This document shows, piece after piece, positions 1-8,992 of a DNA stretch of 64,000 nt. The DNA is taken from positions 124,001 to 188,000 of the forward strand of contig PHEH01000005.1 in the NCBI GenBank assembly GCA_002841155.1, written 5' to 3'. A program made the translations under genes and the position numbers. This DNA comes from Alphaproteobacteria bacterium HGW-Alphaproteobacteria-18. GTDB lineage: Bacteria > Pseudomonadota > Alphaproteobacteria > Caulobacterales > Hyphomonadaceae. Numbering within the stretch: position 1 is the first letter of the stretch; every line of letters begins with the position of its first letter. A model generated the notes under the pieces. It was not told the DNA's origin. It was given only the letters and a program-made list of their open reading frames with translations, and did not search any database.

Positions 1-1665
1 GTGGCGCTGGCCGATGAGCGCGGGGATGATCGCAGGAAACTGCGCGGCACGACACAGAACGACATCGTGAAGGAATACCTCTCGCGCGGCACCTATGTGT
101 TTCCGCCCGAGCCGTCGCTGCGCCTGATCGGCGATATGGTGAGCTGGTGTTATCTGGAAGTTCCAAAATGGAACCCGATGAATGTCTGCTCCTATCACCT
201 GCAGGAAGCGGGCGCGACGCCGGAACAGGAGCTGGCCTATGCGCTGGCGACCGCCATTGCGGTGCTCGATACCGTGAAGGCCGGCGGGCAAGTTCCAGAA
301 TCAGACTTTGAAACCGTGTTCGGCCGCATTTCCTTCTTTGTGAATGCCGGGGTCCGTTTCGTAACGGAACTTTGCAAGATGCGGGCGTTCGTCGATCTCT
401 GGGAAGAGATTGGCCGCGAGCGTTATGGCGTCACCGATCCCAAGGCGCTGCTCTTCCGCTATGGCGTGCAGGTGAACTCGCTGGGCCTGACCGAGCCGCA
501 GCCGGAAAACAATGTCTACCGTATCCTGATGGAGGCGATGGCGGTGACGCTTTCCAAACGGGCCCGCTGCCGCGCGTTGCAGCTGCCCGCCTGGAATGAG
601 GCGCTGGGCCTGCCACGCCCCTGGGACCAACAATGGTCGCTGCGCCTGCAGCAGATCCTCGCCTATGAAACCGACCTTCTGGAATTTGAAGACATCTTCG
701 ATGGCAGCCATGTCATCACCGCCAAGACCGAAGAGCTGAAAGAAAAAGCCCGCGTCGCGCTGGCAGAGATCGACGAGATCGGCGGCGCGCAGGCGGCGAT
801 CCCGTTCATGAAGGAAAGCCTCGTCGGCGCCCATATCGACCGTATACGCGCAATTGAGTCCGGCGCGCTCACCGTGGTCGGCGTCAACCGCTTCACCGAA
901 ACCGCAGAGAGCCCGCTGGGCGGCGGGGATGGCGCGATCCAGACGGTCGATCCGGCCGAAGAAGCCGCGCAGGTGCGTGATCTCAAAGCCTGGCGCGCCG
1001 CGCGCGACAATGGCGCCGCCGAGGCTGCCCTCGCTGAGCTGCGCGCAGCCGCCGCCGAGAACCGCAACATCATGGAACCCTCGATCACCTGCGCCAAGGC
1101 GGGCGTGACCACCGGCGAATGGGGCACGGTGCTGCGCGAAGTGTTCGGCGAATTCCGCGCGCCGACGGGGGTTGCCCTCGTCGTTACAAGCAGCGGTGAA
1201 GAAGATGTTGAGAAGGTGAAAGCCGAAGTCGCCCGCGTCTCGATGGCATTGGGCCGTACACTGACATATGTGCTCGGCAAGCCCGGCCTTGATGGCCACT
1301 CCAACGGCGCCGAGCAGATCGCCGCGCGCGGGCGCGAGGTCGGCATGGAGGTTGTCTATGAAGGCATCCGCTTCACGCCCGCCGAGATTGCCGCGCAGGC
1401 CAAGGAAGCCAAAGCGCATGTCGTCGGCCTCTCGATCCTCTCGGGCAGCCATCTTGATCTTGTGCGCGAGACCGTGGCGGAGCTGCGCAAGCTCGGCCTC
1501 GAAAATGTGCCCGTGGTCGTCGGCGGTATCATCCCGCCCGAAGATGGCCGCGCGCTGCGCCAGATGGGCGTTGCGGCGGTCTATACACCCAAGGATTTCC
1601 GGATCACGGAGATCATGGGCGATGTCACCCGCCTTGTTGAAAAAGCCTGGCTTGTGAAGGGATAA
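1..1665 (+). CDS. ecm: Ethylmalonyl-CoA mutase (5' truncated by window edge)
   Basis: This adenosylcobalamin-dependent mutase converts ethylmalonyl-CoA to methylsuccinyl-CoA in the ethylmalonyl-CoA pathway for acetyl-CoA assimilation. The 554 visible residues begin inside the catalytic domain; family members are about 650-680 residues, so roughly 100 N-terminal residues lie outside the window and the GTG at base 1 is an internal valine. The stretch VPKWNPMNVCSYHLQEAGA follows the ethylmalonyl-CoA type (MeaA) rather than methylmalonyl-CoA mutase, which has a different segment there. The C-terminal B12-binding domain carries the cobalt-ligand motif D-x-H-x-x-G in GKPGLDGHSNG (about residues 426-436) and GLSILSGSH. 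Substrate assignment rests on sequence resemblance recalled from the family. Confidence 0.9.
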   Translation: MALADERGDDRRKLRGTTQNDIVKEYLSRGTYVFPPEPSLRLIGDMVSWCYLEVPKWNPMNVCSYHLQEAGATPEQELAYALATAIAVLDTVKAGGQVPESDFETVFGRISFFVNAGVRFVTELCKMRAFVDLWEEIGRERYGVTDPKALLFRYGVQVNSLGLTEPQPENNVYRILMEAMAVTLSKRARCRALQLPAWNEALGLPRPWDQQWSLRLQQILAYETDLLEFEDIFDGSHVITAKTEELKEKARVALAEIDEIGGAQAAIPFMKESLVGAHIDRIRAIESGALTVVGVNRFTETAESPLGGGDGAIQTVDPAEEAAQVRDLKAWRAARDNGAAEAALAELRAAAAENRNIMEPSITCAKAGVTTGEWGTVLREVFGEFRAPTGVALVVTSSGEEDVEKVKAEVARVSMALGRTLTYVLGKPGLDGHSNGAEQIAARGREVGMEVVYEGIRFTPAEIAAQAKEAKAHVVGLSILSGSHLDLVRETVAELRKLGLENVPVVVGGIIPPEDGRALRQMGVAAVYTPKDFRITEIMGDVTRLVEKAWLVKG

Positions 1666-1749
1666 CTCCAGAACTCTGTAGCTGGTCTTGCGGGGCAGGG
1701 TGAAAGCTGACTAACGGAGGGCGAAGTCAGATGACGGAGCCCGCGCGCC

Positions 1750-3138
1750 ATGCCTTCTGCTGCCCCGTTCCAGCTCGGCTGGGAAGAATGGATCGCGCTG
1801 CGCGAGCTCGGCCTTCCCGCCATCAAGGCCAAGATCGATACCGGCGCCAAGACGTCCGCCCTGCATGCCAGCGTGATCGAACCCTTCGGGCCAGCGCATG
1901 CCCCCCAGGTGCGTTTCCTGATCCAGCCTGACCCCAGCGACCCTTCCCTTGAGATCACCTGCTCGGCCCCGGTGGTCGACCGGCGCGAGGTTGCCAGTTC
2001 CAATGGCGAGCGGGAGCTGCGTTACGTCATCGAGACCCATGCCGAGATGGGCGGGCTCGCCTGGCCGATCCAGCTGACACTGTCGAACCGCGAAACGATG
2101 ACCTACCGGATGCTGCTCGGGCGCGGCGCCATCCAGCCGAGCTGGATCATTGATCCGAATGCGTCCTTTCTCCAGCCCCAGCTCAGTTTCCAGACCTATC
2201 AGGGCCTGCCGCGCCGCAAACCGGTGAAGCGGCCCCTGCGCATCGCGCTGCTGACACGCGAGCCGAAGAATTATTCCTCCCGGCGCCTGATCGAGGCGGC
2301 CGAAAAGCGCGGCCATGTGATCGAGGTGATTGATACGGCCCGCTGTTACATGCGTATCGGGGCAGTGGATGCCGAAGTGCATTATGATGGCCAGGCGCTG
2401 CCGAGATATGACGCGGTGATCCCGCGTATCGGCGCGACGATCACCGATTATGGCATGGCGGTGCTGCGCCAGTTTTCCAATACCGGGGCTTTCTGTCTCA
2501 ACACGGCCGGCGCCATCGGCCGCTCGCGTGACAAGCTGCTGGCCCATCAGATGCTGGCGCGGGCAAAGATCGCCATGCCGATCACAGCTTTTGCGCACAG
2601 CCCGAAGGATACAGCCGGGCTCGTCGCGCTCGCAGGCGGGGCGCCGATCGTGCTGAAGCTGCTTTCTTCCACGCAAGGGAAGGGCGTGCTGCTGGCCGAG
2701 ACGCGCAAATCGGCCGAGCGGCTGGTCGACGCGTTCCGGGGGCTCGACGCAAACTTCCTGGTTCAGGAATTTGTCGAGGAGGCGGGCGGGGCGGATGTGC
2801 GCGCCTTTGTCGTGGGCGGCAAGGTAGTGGGCGCCATGCGCCGGCAGTCCGAGACCGGCGAGTTCCGCTCAAACCTCCACCGGGGCGGCACGGCCAGTGA
2901 AGCCAAGCTCTCCCCGCAGGAGCGGGACGTGGCGCGCGAAGCGGCCAAGGTGCTGCGGCTGGAAGTGGCGGGGGTTGACCTCCTGCAGACCAAAGACGGG
3001 CCGAAGGTTCTGGAGGTGAACTCTTCGCCCGGCCTCAAGGGCATCGAGAAGGCCACCGGCAAGGACATCGCCGCGCGCATCATCGAGCATCTGGAGAAGG
3101 TCGTCCGCCCGCTCTCCCGCCACCGGGAGCCGCTTTAG
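1750..3138 (+). CDS. rimK: Retropepsin-like (RimB-type) protease domain fused to RimK-type glutamate ligase
   Basis: The 462-residue protein joins two domains. Residues 1 to about 150 are a DUF785/ATP-dependent zinc protease domain with the aspartic protease motif DTGAKTSALHA (Asp30). Residues about 165-455 are an ATP-grasp ligase of the RimK family, with the late motif EVNSSPGLKGIEKATG that supplies metal ligands. RimK adds glutamates to the C-terminus of ribosomal protein S6, and the separate RimB protease of pseudomonads trims such tails, so this looks like adding and trimming activities on one chain; that is inference. The start is fixed because an in-frame stop at 1732-1734 lies just upstream of this ATG. 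The 3' end faces the MFS gene 11 bases away. Confidence 0.85.
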   Translation: MPSAAPFQLGWEEWIALRELGLPAIKAKIDTGAKTSALHASVIEPFGPAHAPQVRFLIQPDPSDPSLEITCSAPVVDRREVASSNGERELRYVIETHAEMGGLAWPIQLTLSNRETMTYRMLLGRGAIQPSWIIDPNASFLQPQLSFQTYQGLPRRKPVKRPLRIALLTREPKNYSSRRLIEAAEKRGHVIEVIDTARCYMRIGAVDAEVHYDGQALPRYDAVIPRIGATITDYGMAVLRQFSNTGAFCLNTAGAIGRSRDKLLAHQMLARAKIAMPITAFAHSPKDTAGLVALAGGAPIVLKLLSSTQGKGVLLAETRKSAERLVDAFRGLDANFLVQEFVEEAGGADVRAFVVGGKVVGAMRRQSETGEFRSNLHRGGTASEAKLSPQERDVAREAAKVLRLEVAGVDLLQTKDGPKVLEVNSSPGLKGIEKATGKDIAARIIEHLEKVVRPLSRHREPL

Positions 3139-3149
3139 GAGCGGCCCCC

Positions 3150-4406
3150 TCAAAAGCGGCTGAACAGGCGGCCTTTTTCCGTCACCAGGATAACGACCAG
3201 CGAGGCGGCGCCAAGGATCACGAAGCCGAAAGTCAGCGGCACGGTGGTGCCGTCAAATTGCGCGCCGATGATCATGCCGATGATGCTGGAGATCATCGTC
3301 GTGGCAAAGCCATAGGCGGCTGAGGCTGTGCCCGCGATCTTGCCCAGCGGCTCCATCGCGAGGGCGGAGAAGTTCGATCCCATCATCCCGAAACAGCCAA
3401 AGCCGATAGCAAACAGCGGGAAGAACACGGCGAGATTTTCGCCCCAGGCAAGCGTTGCAAATGTCAGCAACAATGAAGACAGCATGAAGACGAACAGCGC
3501 GATGTGACTGATACGGCGCATGCCGACCTTCTCGACGAGGCGCGAGTTGGCAAAGTTCGACAGGGCAAGGGTGGCCGCAATGCCGGCAAACCAGTAGGCG
3601 AACGTGTCGCCCTGATCAAATACGTCGCGGAACACCTGTTCGGACGAGGCGATGAACGCAAACAGTGAGCCGAAGACCAGGCCTGAGGCCAGCATGTAGC
3701 CAAAGCTCACCCGCGTGCGGATGACCTGCAAATAGGCGGAGAGAACGCTGCCTATCTCAAGCGACCGGCGTGCTTCCTTTGGCAGACTTTCGGGCAGCCG
3801 GAACCATGTCCAGCCCAGCATCAGGGCGCCCCATACCGCGAGTACGATAAAGATGCCTTCCCAGGGGGCGACATAGAGAATGACCTGGCCAATGGCCGGT
3901 GCGATAATCGGCACGATCATGAAGACCGTCATGACCAGGGACATGAAACTCGCCATTGCGCGGCCGGCGAACAGGTCGCGCACAACCGCAGCGGCGACCG
4001 TGCGGGCGCCCGATGAGAACACCCCTTGCAGGAAACGCGCGGCCAGAAGGGCCCAGAAATCATGCGCCATGACGCAGAGCAGGGCGGTCAGCATATAACC
4101 AATGAGACCGATGAACAGCGGCGCGCGCCGGCCGAAACGGTCGGTGATCGGTCCCCAGATCAGCTGGGGCGCGCCAAAGCCGAGCACATAGGCAAAGATG
4201 ATCAGCTGCTGGCGGTTCTGGTCACCGCCCTCGGCCGTCAGGCCTGTGGCCCGTGCAATCTCGCTCAGCGCGGGCAGCATGATGTCGATGGCAATCGCGT
4301 TGAGGGCCATGAGGCCTGCAACGATGGCCACGAATTCGACTTTGCGCATGCCTGTGGGCTGGGGCGCGTGAAGGCCTTCGGCCTTGCCCGCTTCACTTCC
4401 GTCCAT
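3150..4406 (-). CDS. MFS multidrug exporter, Bcr/CflA type
   Basis: This is a twelve-helix major facilitator protein of the Bcr/CflA drug:proton antiporter group, acting in the inner membrane. Helix 1 contains LMALNAIAIDIMLPALSEIA, the usual signature of this branch, and loop 2-3 has GPITDRFGRRAPL, the MFS motif A. The ORF track begins at a TTG (4466), but the ATG at 4406 gives MDGSEAGKAEG, has GGAAAG upstream and puts a normal-length tail (418 residues) before helix 1, so I chose it. The substrate cannot be read from sequence; drugs such as bicyclomycin or chloramphenicol are known for relatives. It is convergent with the RimK fusion. Confidence 0.85.
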   Translation of the reverse strand: MDGSEAGKAEGLHAPQPTGMRKVEFVAIVAGLMALNAIAIDIMLPALSEIARATGLTAEGGDQNRQQLIIFAYVLGFGAPQLIWGPITDRFGRRAPLFIGLIGYMLTALLCVMAHDFWALLAARFLQGVFSSGARTVAAAVVRDLFAGRAMASFMSLVMTVFMIVPIIAPAIGQVILYVAPWEGIFIVLAVWGALMLGWTWFRLPESLPKEARRSLEIGSVLSAYLQVIRTRVSFGYMLASGLVFGSLFAFIASSEQVFRDVFDQGDTFAYWFAGIAATLALSNFANSRLVEKVGMRRISHIALFVFMLSSLLLTFATLAWGENLAVFFPLFAIGFGCFGMMGSNFSALAMEPLGKIAGTASAAYGFATTMISSIIGMIIGAQFDGTTVPLTFGFVILGAASLVVILVTEKGRLFSRF

Positions 4407-4592
4407 CGGTCCGGTCTTTCCAAAATCCGGCAGGGGCCAGATTTTCGCCGGACCGCCCGTCAACAATCCGGCCTTTTGGACCCATCTTTCCCGCTTGGCC
4501 AGAGTATGAGCAGATAAATTCGTGCCGCCGGATAATTACCTTGCCAAATGTACACTTCGGGCGGCTTTGACGCAGTGCTAAGGATTCCATTC

Positions 4593-6155
4593 ATGAAGAC
4601 AGTGATGTTCCGTACAGGGCGCTGGGTTGCACTCGCGACTGCCAGCATGTTCGTGCTCCAGGCTTGCGGGGGAGGCGGTGGGGGCGGTTCAAACCAGCCT
4701 CCGGTGATCACGTCGGGGAACTCGGTCAATATCAATGAGGGCACGACCGGCGCGATCTACACGCTGTCGGCCACCGACCCGGATGGCGATAGCCTCACCC
4801 GCGAAATGCTGTCGGGCGGGGATTCTGCCGTGTTCAGCTTCAATGCCACAACGGGCGTTCTCTCCCTCAGCACGCCCCTCGATTATGAAGCGCCTCAGGA
4901 TACCAACAGCGACAATATCTATGAGGTGACATTCAGGGTCAGCGATGGGCGCGGGGGTACGGTCACCCTGACGGTCCAGATCCGGGTTCAGGATGTCGAC
5001 GAGACGGTCAACGGGATGGCGCTTCGGCGGGTTGTGACCGGTCTGTCGGCGCCGCTCTATCTTGAAGGTATTCCGGGTACGAACCGCGTGGTCATTCTCC
5101 AGAAGGGCGGGCTTGCCCGCGTCTACAATCCGGATACGGGCATGGAAGAGGGCGTTCCTTTCCTTAACGTTCAAGGTGATGTCGGGACTGAAGGCGAGCA
5201 GGGCCTCGTCGGGATTGCCTTTTCGCCCAATTTCACTACGGACCGCAGGGTCTATGTGAACCTCACCAACACTGCGGGTAATACAGAGATCCGCCGCTAC
5301 CTGACGGATATAAACAGTGCGCTCCAGCTCGACCCGTCGACGATGGATGTCATCCTGACCATCAGCCAGGTGGACGAGTACCATAATGGTGGCTGGCTGG
5401 GCTTCGACAATAATGGCTTGCTGTATATAGGCACGGGCGATGGCGGCGCGTTCGCGACACGCCCTGACGGGTCTCCTGCACGCAACAACGCCCAGGACAC
5501 CAACTCGCTGCTCGGCAAGATCCTCCGGATCGATGTGTCGGGGGATGATTTTCCCGATGATACCAGCCGCGACTATCGCATCCCTGCGGGCAATGCGTTT
5601 CCGTCAGACGGAAGCGCCGGGCGGCCGGAAATCTTAGCGCTCGGACTGCGTAACCCGTGGCGGTCGAGCTTCGACCGGCAGACAGGCGACCTCTTCATTG
5701 CTGATGTGGGGGAGAACAACCGTGAGGAAGTCAACCGGATGCGTCCGGGCGATGTTGGCGCAAACTATGGCTGGGCCGTGCGCGAGGGCACGCAATTCTA
5801 TACCGGCAACGATTCCGCCAGCTTCACCCCGCCGGTTGCCGAATATGGCCACGGTACAGGCCCGACGCAGGGCCGCTCGATCACCGGGGGGTATGTCTAT
5901 CGCGGGAATATCGGACCGATCCGCAACCACTACCTGTTTGCCGACTTCATCAGCGGCAATGTCTGGTCAGTCCCGGTCTCGTCCCTGACCGTCGGTCAGA
6001 CTGTGGCAGCCAGCCAGTTCAACCGGTTGAATGACACTCTGGTGCCGGATGCGGGAACGCTGAGCAGTATATCGAGCTTTGGCATCGATAATAACGGCGA
6101 GATCTACATCGTGTCTTATGGTGGCAGTGTCTTCCGTATCGAGGGCGCCCCGTAA
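4593..6155 (+). CDS. Secreted lipoprotein: cadherin-like domain plus PQQ-dependent sugar dehydrogenase
   Basis: The start at 4593 has AGGA eight bases upstream and opens a lipoprotein signal ending in LQAC followed by a glycine run. Residues about 35-135 form a cadherin-like repeat (GTTGAIYTLSATDPDGDSL ... DVDETVNGM). The remainder is a six-bladed glucose/sorbosone dehydrogenase propeller: GEQGLVGIAFSPNF, YHNGGWLGFDNNGLLYIGTGDGG, LLGKILRIDVSG, GLRNPWRSSFDRQTGDLFIADVG and GANYGWAVREG. Relatives oxidise aldoses with PQQ in the periplasm and feed the respiratory chain; the actual sugar is unknown. No PQQ synthesis genes lie in the window. The 520-residue length fits the two-domain design. The ORF-track start at 4548 adds 15 residues without signal character. 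Confidence 0.85.
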   Translation: MKTVMFRTGRWVALATASMFVLQACGGGGGGGSNQPPVITSGNSVNINEGTTGAIYTLSATDPDGDSLTREMLSGGDSAVFSFNATTGVLSLSTPLDYEAPQDTNSDNIYEVTFRVSDGRGGTVTLTVQIRVQDVDETVNGMALRRVVTGLSAPLYLEGIPGTNRVVILQKGGLARVYNPDTGMEEGVPFLNVQGDVGTEGEQGLVGIAFSPNFTTDRRVYVNLTNTAGNTEIRRYLTDINSALQLDPSTMDVILTISQVDEYHNGGWLGFDNNGLLYIGTGDGGAFATRPDGSPARNNAQDTNSLLGKILRIDVSGDDFPDDTSRDYRIPAGNAFPSDGSAGRPEILALGLRNPWRSSFDRQTGDLFIADVGENNREEVNRMRPGDVGANYGWAVREGTQFYTGNDSASFTPPVAEYGHGTGPTQGRSITGGYVYRGNIGPIRNHYLFADFISGNVWSVPVSSLTVGQTVAASQFNRLNDTLVPDAGTLSSISSFGIDNNGEIYIVSYGGSVFRIEGAP

Positions 6156-6164
6156 GGCGCCCTC
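6141..6164 (+). terminator. Hairpin at the end of the sugar dehydrogenase gene
   Basis: A perfect 9-bp stem (GAGGGCGCC / GGCGCCCTC) with a six-base loop surrounds the stop codon at 6153-6155. There is no T tract, so it may stall or protect the transcript end rather than act as a classical intrinsic terminator. Confidence 0.4.
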
Positions 6165-6197
6165 CCAGATCAACAAAGCCAGTCTGGCCGGGTCAGA

Positions 6198-6770
6198 TCA
6201 CTGCGCCGAGCGCTGGATCTGGCCGGCGAGGTTGAAGATCACCTGATCGGCGTCGAAGTAAGCGACATCGTCGGGCTTTGGCCCTTTGCCCATGACGATC
6301 TCGGCGCTCGCGACATAGCTCGTCTGTTCGCGATAGCTGATCGGGCCGTCCCAGAAGGGATCATAGAAGCTGTACCGGCTGTAGCGCACGCTGCGATAGG
6401 GATCGTAGAAGTAAGCCGCGCGCGGGCCGAAATAGCGGTAGTTCAGGTAGAAGTGGTCGTAATAGGGTGAGTAAGCCGCGCCCGAGGGGATGACGCGCGT
6501 GTTGGCGTCCGTATCGCGCCGGACCACCCGGAAATTGTCATACCCGTTCTGCTTGGTCAGCTCGGCCGCCCGGAAGAGAAGATAGGTCTCCACCGTCTTG
6601 CGGTCGGTCAGCGAGTTGCCCGAGAACTCCACCTGGAAGCGGTTATCCTCGATCTTCATTTCGGAAAAACCGCGATCCGACAGGGTCGCAGGCTGGTAAG
6701 GGGTTGCCGTGGCGCAGGCCGCCGTAAAGGCGAGCGCGGCGACGGCAGCGGCAAGGCTAAGGCGTTTCAT
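6198..6770 (-). CDS. CC0125/CC1285-family lipoprotein
   Basis: The 190-residue protein starts with MKRLSLAAAVAALAFTAAC, a lipoprotein signal, and GGAGGC precedes this ATG, so I trimmed the 23 extra residues of the ORF track. The segment DNRFQVEFSGNSLTDRKTVETYLLFRAAELTKQNGYDNFRVV matches what I recall of the CC0125/CC1285 family of Caulobacter-type bacteria (conserved 'RAAELT..GYD.F'). The middle is rich in Tyr and Arg (PYYDHFYLNYRYFGP). It should sit in the outer or inner membrane facing the periplasm. No function is established. Confidence 0.75.
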   Translation of the reverse strand: MKRLSLAAAVAALAFTAACATATPYQPATLSDRGFSEMKIEDNRFQVEFSGNSLTDRKTVETYLLFRAAELTKQNGYDNFRVVRRDTDANTRVIPSGAAYSPYYDHFYLNYRYFGPRAAYFYDPYRSVRYSRYSFYDPFWDGPISYREQTSYVASAEIVMGKGPKPDDVAYFDADQVIFNLAGQIQRSAQ

Positions 6771-6906
6771 GGCACGGCCTCCAAGAGTTTCTTCTGCACT
6801 ATATAGTGTGACTCCACGAAGATGAACGCCACCCAACACGCAAGTTCACAACAACGTGACGAGACCGCTACCCGATCACGATCCTGTGGGCGATCCCTTC
6901 TGGCCC

Positions 6907-6938
6907 AAAAAGAAACGGCAGCCTGAAAGACTGCCGTT
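6907..6938 (-). terminator. Intrinsic terminator of the aldehyde dehydrogenase gene
   Basis: On the minus strand the stem AACGGCAG / CTGCCGTT with a nine-base loop is followed by TCTTTTT. It lies 27 bases beyond the aldehyde dehydrogenase stop codon. Confidence 0.8.
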
Positions 6939-6964
6939 CCATAAATCATACATAAATGGGGTGA

Positions 6965-8395
6965 TCAGGCCGCGTTGTAGCCGATCACGGCTTTGACTTC
7001 GAGGAACTCTTCGAAGCCATGTTCGCCCCATTCGCGACCATTGCCCGACTGGCCATAGCCACCGAAGGGTGCCGAGAAGTCCGGGCGCGCGCCATTGACG
7101 AGGATCTGGCCGGCGCGGATGCGGTTGGCTACTTCGTTGGCTTCCTTGTCCGGACCCTGAACATAGCCGGCGAGACCATAGACTGTGTCGTTGGCCATTT
7201 CGACGGCTTGGTCGACGGTGTCATAAGGGATCATGACGAGCACCGGCCCGAAGATTTCTTCGCGCGCGATGGTCATCTCATTGGTGACGTTTGCAAACAC
7301 GGTCGGGCGGGCGAAGTAGCCTTTGTTGAAGCCTTCCGGGCGGCCAGGGCCACCGGCGACGAGGGTTGCGCCCTCTTCGATGCCCTTCTGGATCAGATCC
7401 TGGACCTTCTGATACTGGTTGCCGTTCGAGATCGGGCCGATGGCGCCGGGCGCGGCGTCTGCCGGCATGCCGACTTTCACGGACTCGGCGGTTGCCTTGG
7501 CAATCGCGATGGCCTGTTCCTGCTGGTCTTTCTGCACGAACATGCGCGACGGCGCGTTACAGCTCTGGCCGGAATTGGTCATCATGTTCATGATGCCGCT
7601 GGAAACGGCCTTCTGAAGATCGGCCGTAGGCAGAACAATGTTCGGGCTCTTGCCGCCGAGTTCCTGAGCAACGCGCTTGACCGTCGGGGCAGCGGCCTGC
7701 GCCACCAGCACGCCGGCGCGGGTCGAACCGGTAAAGCTCACCATGTCGACATCGGGGTGGGAAGACATCGCCGAGCCAACGCCGGGGCCGTCGCCATTGA
7801 CGAGGTTGAACACGCCCTTGGGCACGCCGGCCTCATGCAGCACTTCGGCGAAGATCATCGCATCCAGCGGCGCGATTTCCGACGGCTTCAGCACCATGGT
7901 GCAGCCAGCGGCCAGCGCCGGGGCAACTTTACAGGCGATCTGGTTCAGCGGCCAGTTCCAGGGCGTGATGAAGGCGCAGACGCCGATCGGCTCCTTGCGC
8001 AGAAGGGTGGTGCCCTTCAGCTCTTCCCATTTGTACTCGCGCAGGATGCCGGCAGTGGTCGCGAAGTGACCGAGGCCCGAAGGCACCTGGGCGGCATTGG
8101 CCAGCCACATCGGGGCGCCCATCTCGTCGGAGATGGCCTTGGCAAGGTCGGGCATGCGCTTCTGGAGGCCAGCCGTGATCTTGTCGAGCAGGTCGGCGCG
8201 GTATTCCACGCTGGTCTGCGAGAAGCTCGGGAAGGCGCGCTTGGCAGCGGCAACAGCCTTGTCCACATCCGCAGACGAACCGATGGAGATGACCGCGAAG
8301 TTTTCTTCGGTCGCCGGGTTTTCGACTTCCAGCGTGCGCGGCGTTACCGGATCAACCCATTCGCCGTCGATATAGAATTTGAGGAATTGTTGCAT
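6965..8395 (-). CDS. NAD(P)-dependent aldehyde dehydrogenase
   Basis: This 476-residue cytosolic enzyme of the ALDH superfamily oxidises an aldehyde to the acid. The catalytic machinery is present: Asn147 in PWNWP, general-base Glu245 in ELGGKSPNIV and nucleophile Cys279 in NSGQSCNAPSR; FTGSTRAG is the cofactor-binding motif. The start at 8395 has GGGAGG at a good distance (MQQFLKFYIDGEW); the 38 extra ORF-track residues look like leader sequence. Proline after the cysteine region (NAPSR) is seen in a common environmental ALDH subgroup, but the substrate cannot be assigned. The gene is a single unit with its own terminator and is divergent from the small gene at 8546. Confidence 0.92.
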   Translation of the reverse strand: MQQFLKFYIDGEWVDPVTPRTLEVENPATEENFAVISIGSSADVDKAVAAAKRAFPSFSQTSVEYRADLLDKITAGLQKRMPDLAKAISDEMGAPMWLANAAQVPSGLGHFATTAGILREYKWEELKGTTLLRKEPIGVCAFITPWNWPLNQIACKVAPALAAGCTMVLKPSEIAPLDAMIFAEVLHEAGVPKGVFNLVNGDGPGVGSAMSSHPDVDMVSFTGSTRAGVLVAQAAAPTVKRVAQELGGKSPNIVLPTADLQKAVSSGIMNMMTNSGQSCNAPSRMFVQKDQQEQAIAIAKATAESVKVGMPADAAPGAIGPISNGNQYQKVQDLIQKGIEEGATLVAGGPGRPEGFNKGYFARPTVFANVTNEMTIAREEIFGPVLVMIPYDTVDQAVEMANDTVYGLAGYVQGPDKEANEVANRIRAGQILVNGARPDFSAPFGGYGQSGNGREWGEHGFEEFLEVKAVIGYNAA

Positions 8396-8545
8396 GGGCC
8401 AGGGCCTCCCTTGAGCGCGTCTTAAATGGACATCTCCCTTACTATAGGAGACCCAGAGGCGTTTCGCCACTCCTGACGCGGGGGGAGGGGCGAAAGGGCA
8501 TGACACCAAAACCAGCGCTGTTTCAGGCGCTAACGGAGACGTAAG

Positions 8546-8779
8546 ATGAATTCACGGCTGGAATTGGTTCTCACGCCGGAGTGGGCTGCGGGGCAGAGCC
8601 GCAAGGGTACGAAGAAAGTCGCCTTCGAGGCGCCTGTCTTCGATGAGCAGATGCAGGCCTGGAAATGCGTGTTTCATGTCGACGGGGAGCCGACGCGCCA
8701 CGCTTACGGCGTGACGGCGATGCAGAGCCTGACGCTCGCCACGCGGCTGGTCAGCCACGCCGAGGAAAACATGGAGTGA
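8546..8779 (+). CDS. Small conserved protein, possibly DUF6968-like
   Basis: This 77-residue soluble protein (MNSRLELVLTPEWAAGQ...) has GGAG seven bases before its ATG. The centre, AWKCVFHVDGEPTRHAYGVTAMQSLTLATRLV, resembles the DUF6968 pattern of 'W-C-x-hydrophobic ... G-x-x-S/Q-A-L' but I hold this loosely. It has no membrane segment or signal. It stands alone between the divergent aldehyde dehydrogenase and the convergent small lipoprotein gene. Confidence 0.6.
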   Translation: MNSRLELVLTPEWAAGQSRKGTKKVAFEAPVFDEQMQAWKCVFHVDGEPTRHAYGVTAMQSLTLATRLVSHAEENME

Positions 8780-8791
8780 GACGCGCGGCGC

Positions 8792-8992
8792 TTACTTCTT
8801 CGCCTTCGTCCAGCCCCGCCCGGCCATGCAGGTGATAAAGTTGGCTTCGATATTGTAGCTGATCTCGCTGCAAGCGGCGCGGGCGGATTCGTAGGGCATG
8901 GCCCCCTCTCGGGCGGTCCAGCCGCTGTTGGGCGCGCTGGTGCAGGCAGAGAGCAGGGCGGCGGCGGCAAGAACCAGAACGGACTGTCTCAT
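8792..8992 (-). CDS. Small lipoprotein of unknown function
   Basis: The 66-residue product starts MRQSVLVLAAAALLSAC, a clear lipoprotein signal with lipobox LSAC. The mature part is about 50 residues with two further cysteines (RAACSEISYNIEANFITCMAGRGW) that could form a disulfide. Its ATG overlaps the stop codon of the HerA-like gene by four bases, so the two are probably translationally coupled. I do not recognise a family. Confidence 0.7.
   Translation of the reverse strand: MRQSVLVLAAAALLSACTSAPNSGWTAREGAMPYESARAACSEISYNIEANFITCMAGRGWTKAKK

Noticed and set aside
7019-8425. 468-residue plus-strand ORF opposite the aldehyde dehydrogenase
   Set aside because: Antisense shadow; the minus-strand product has all ALDH catalytic residues.
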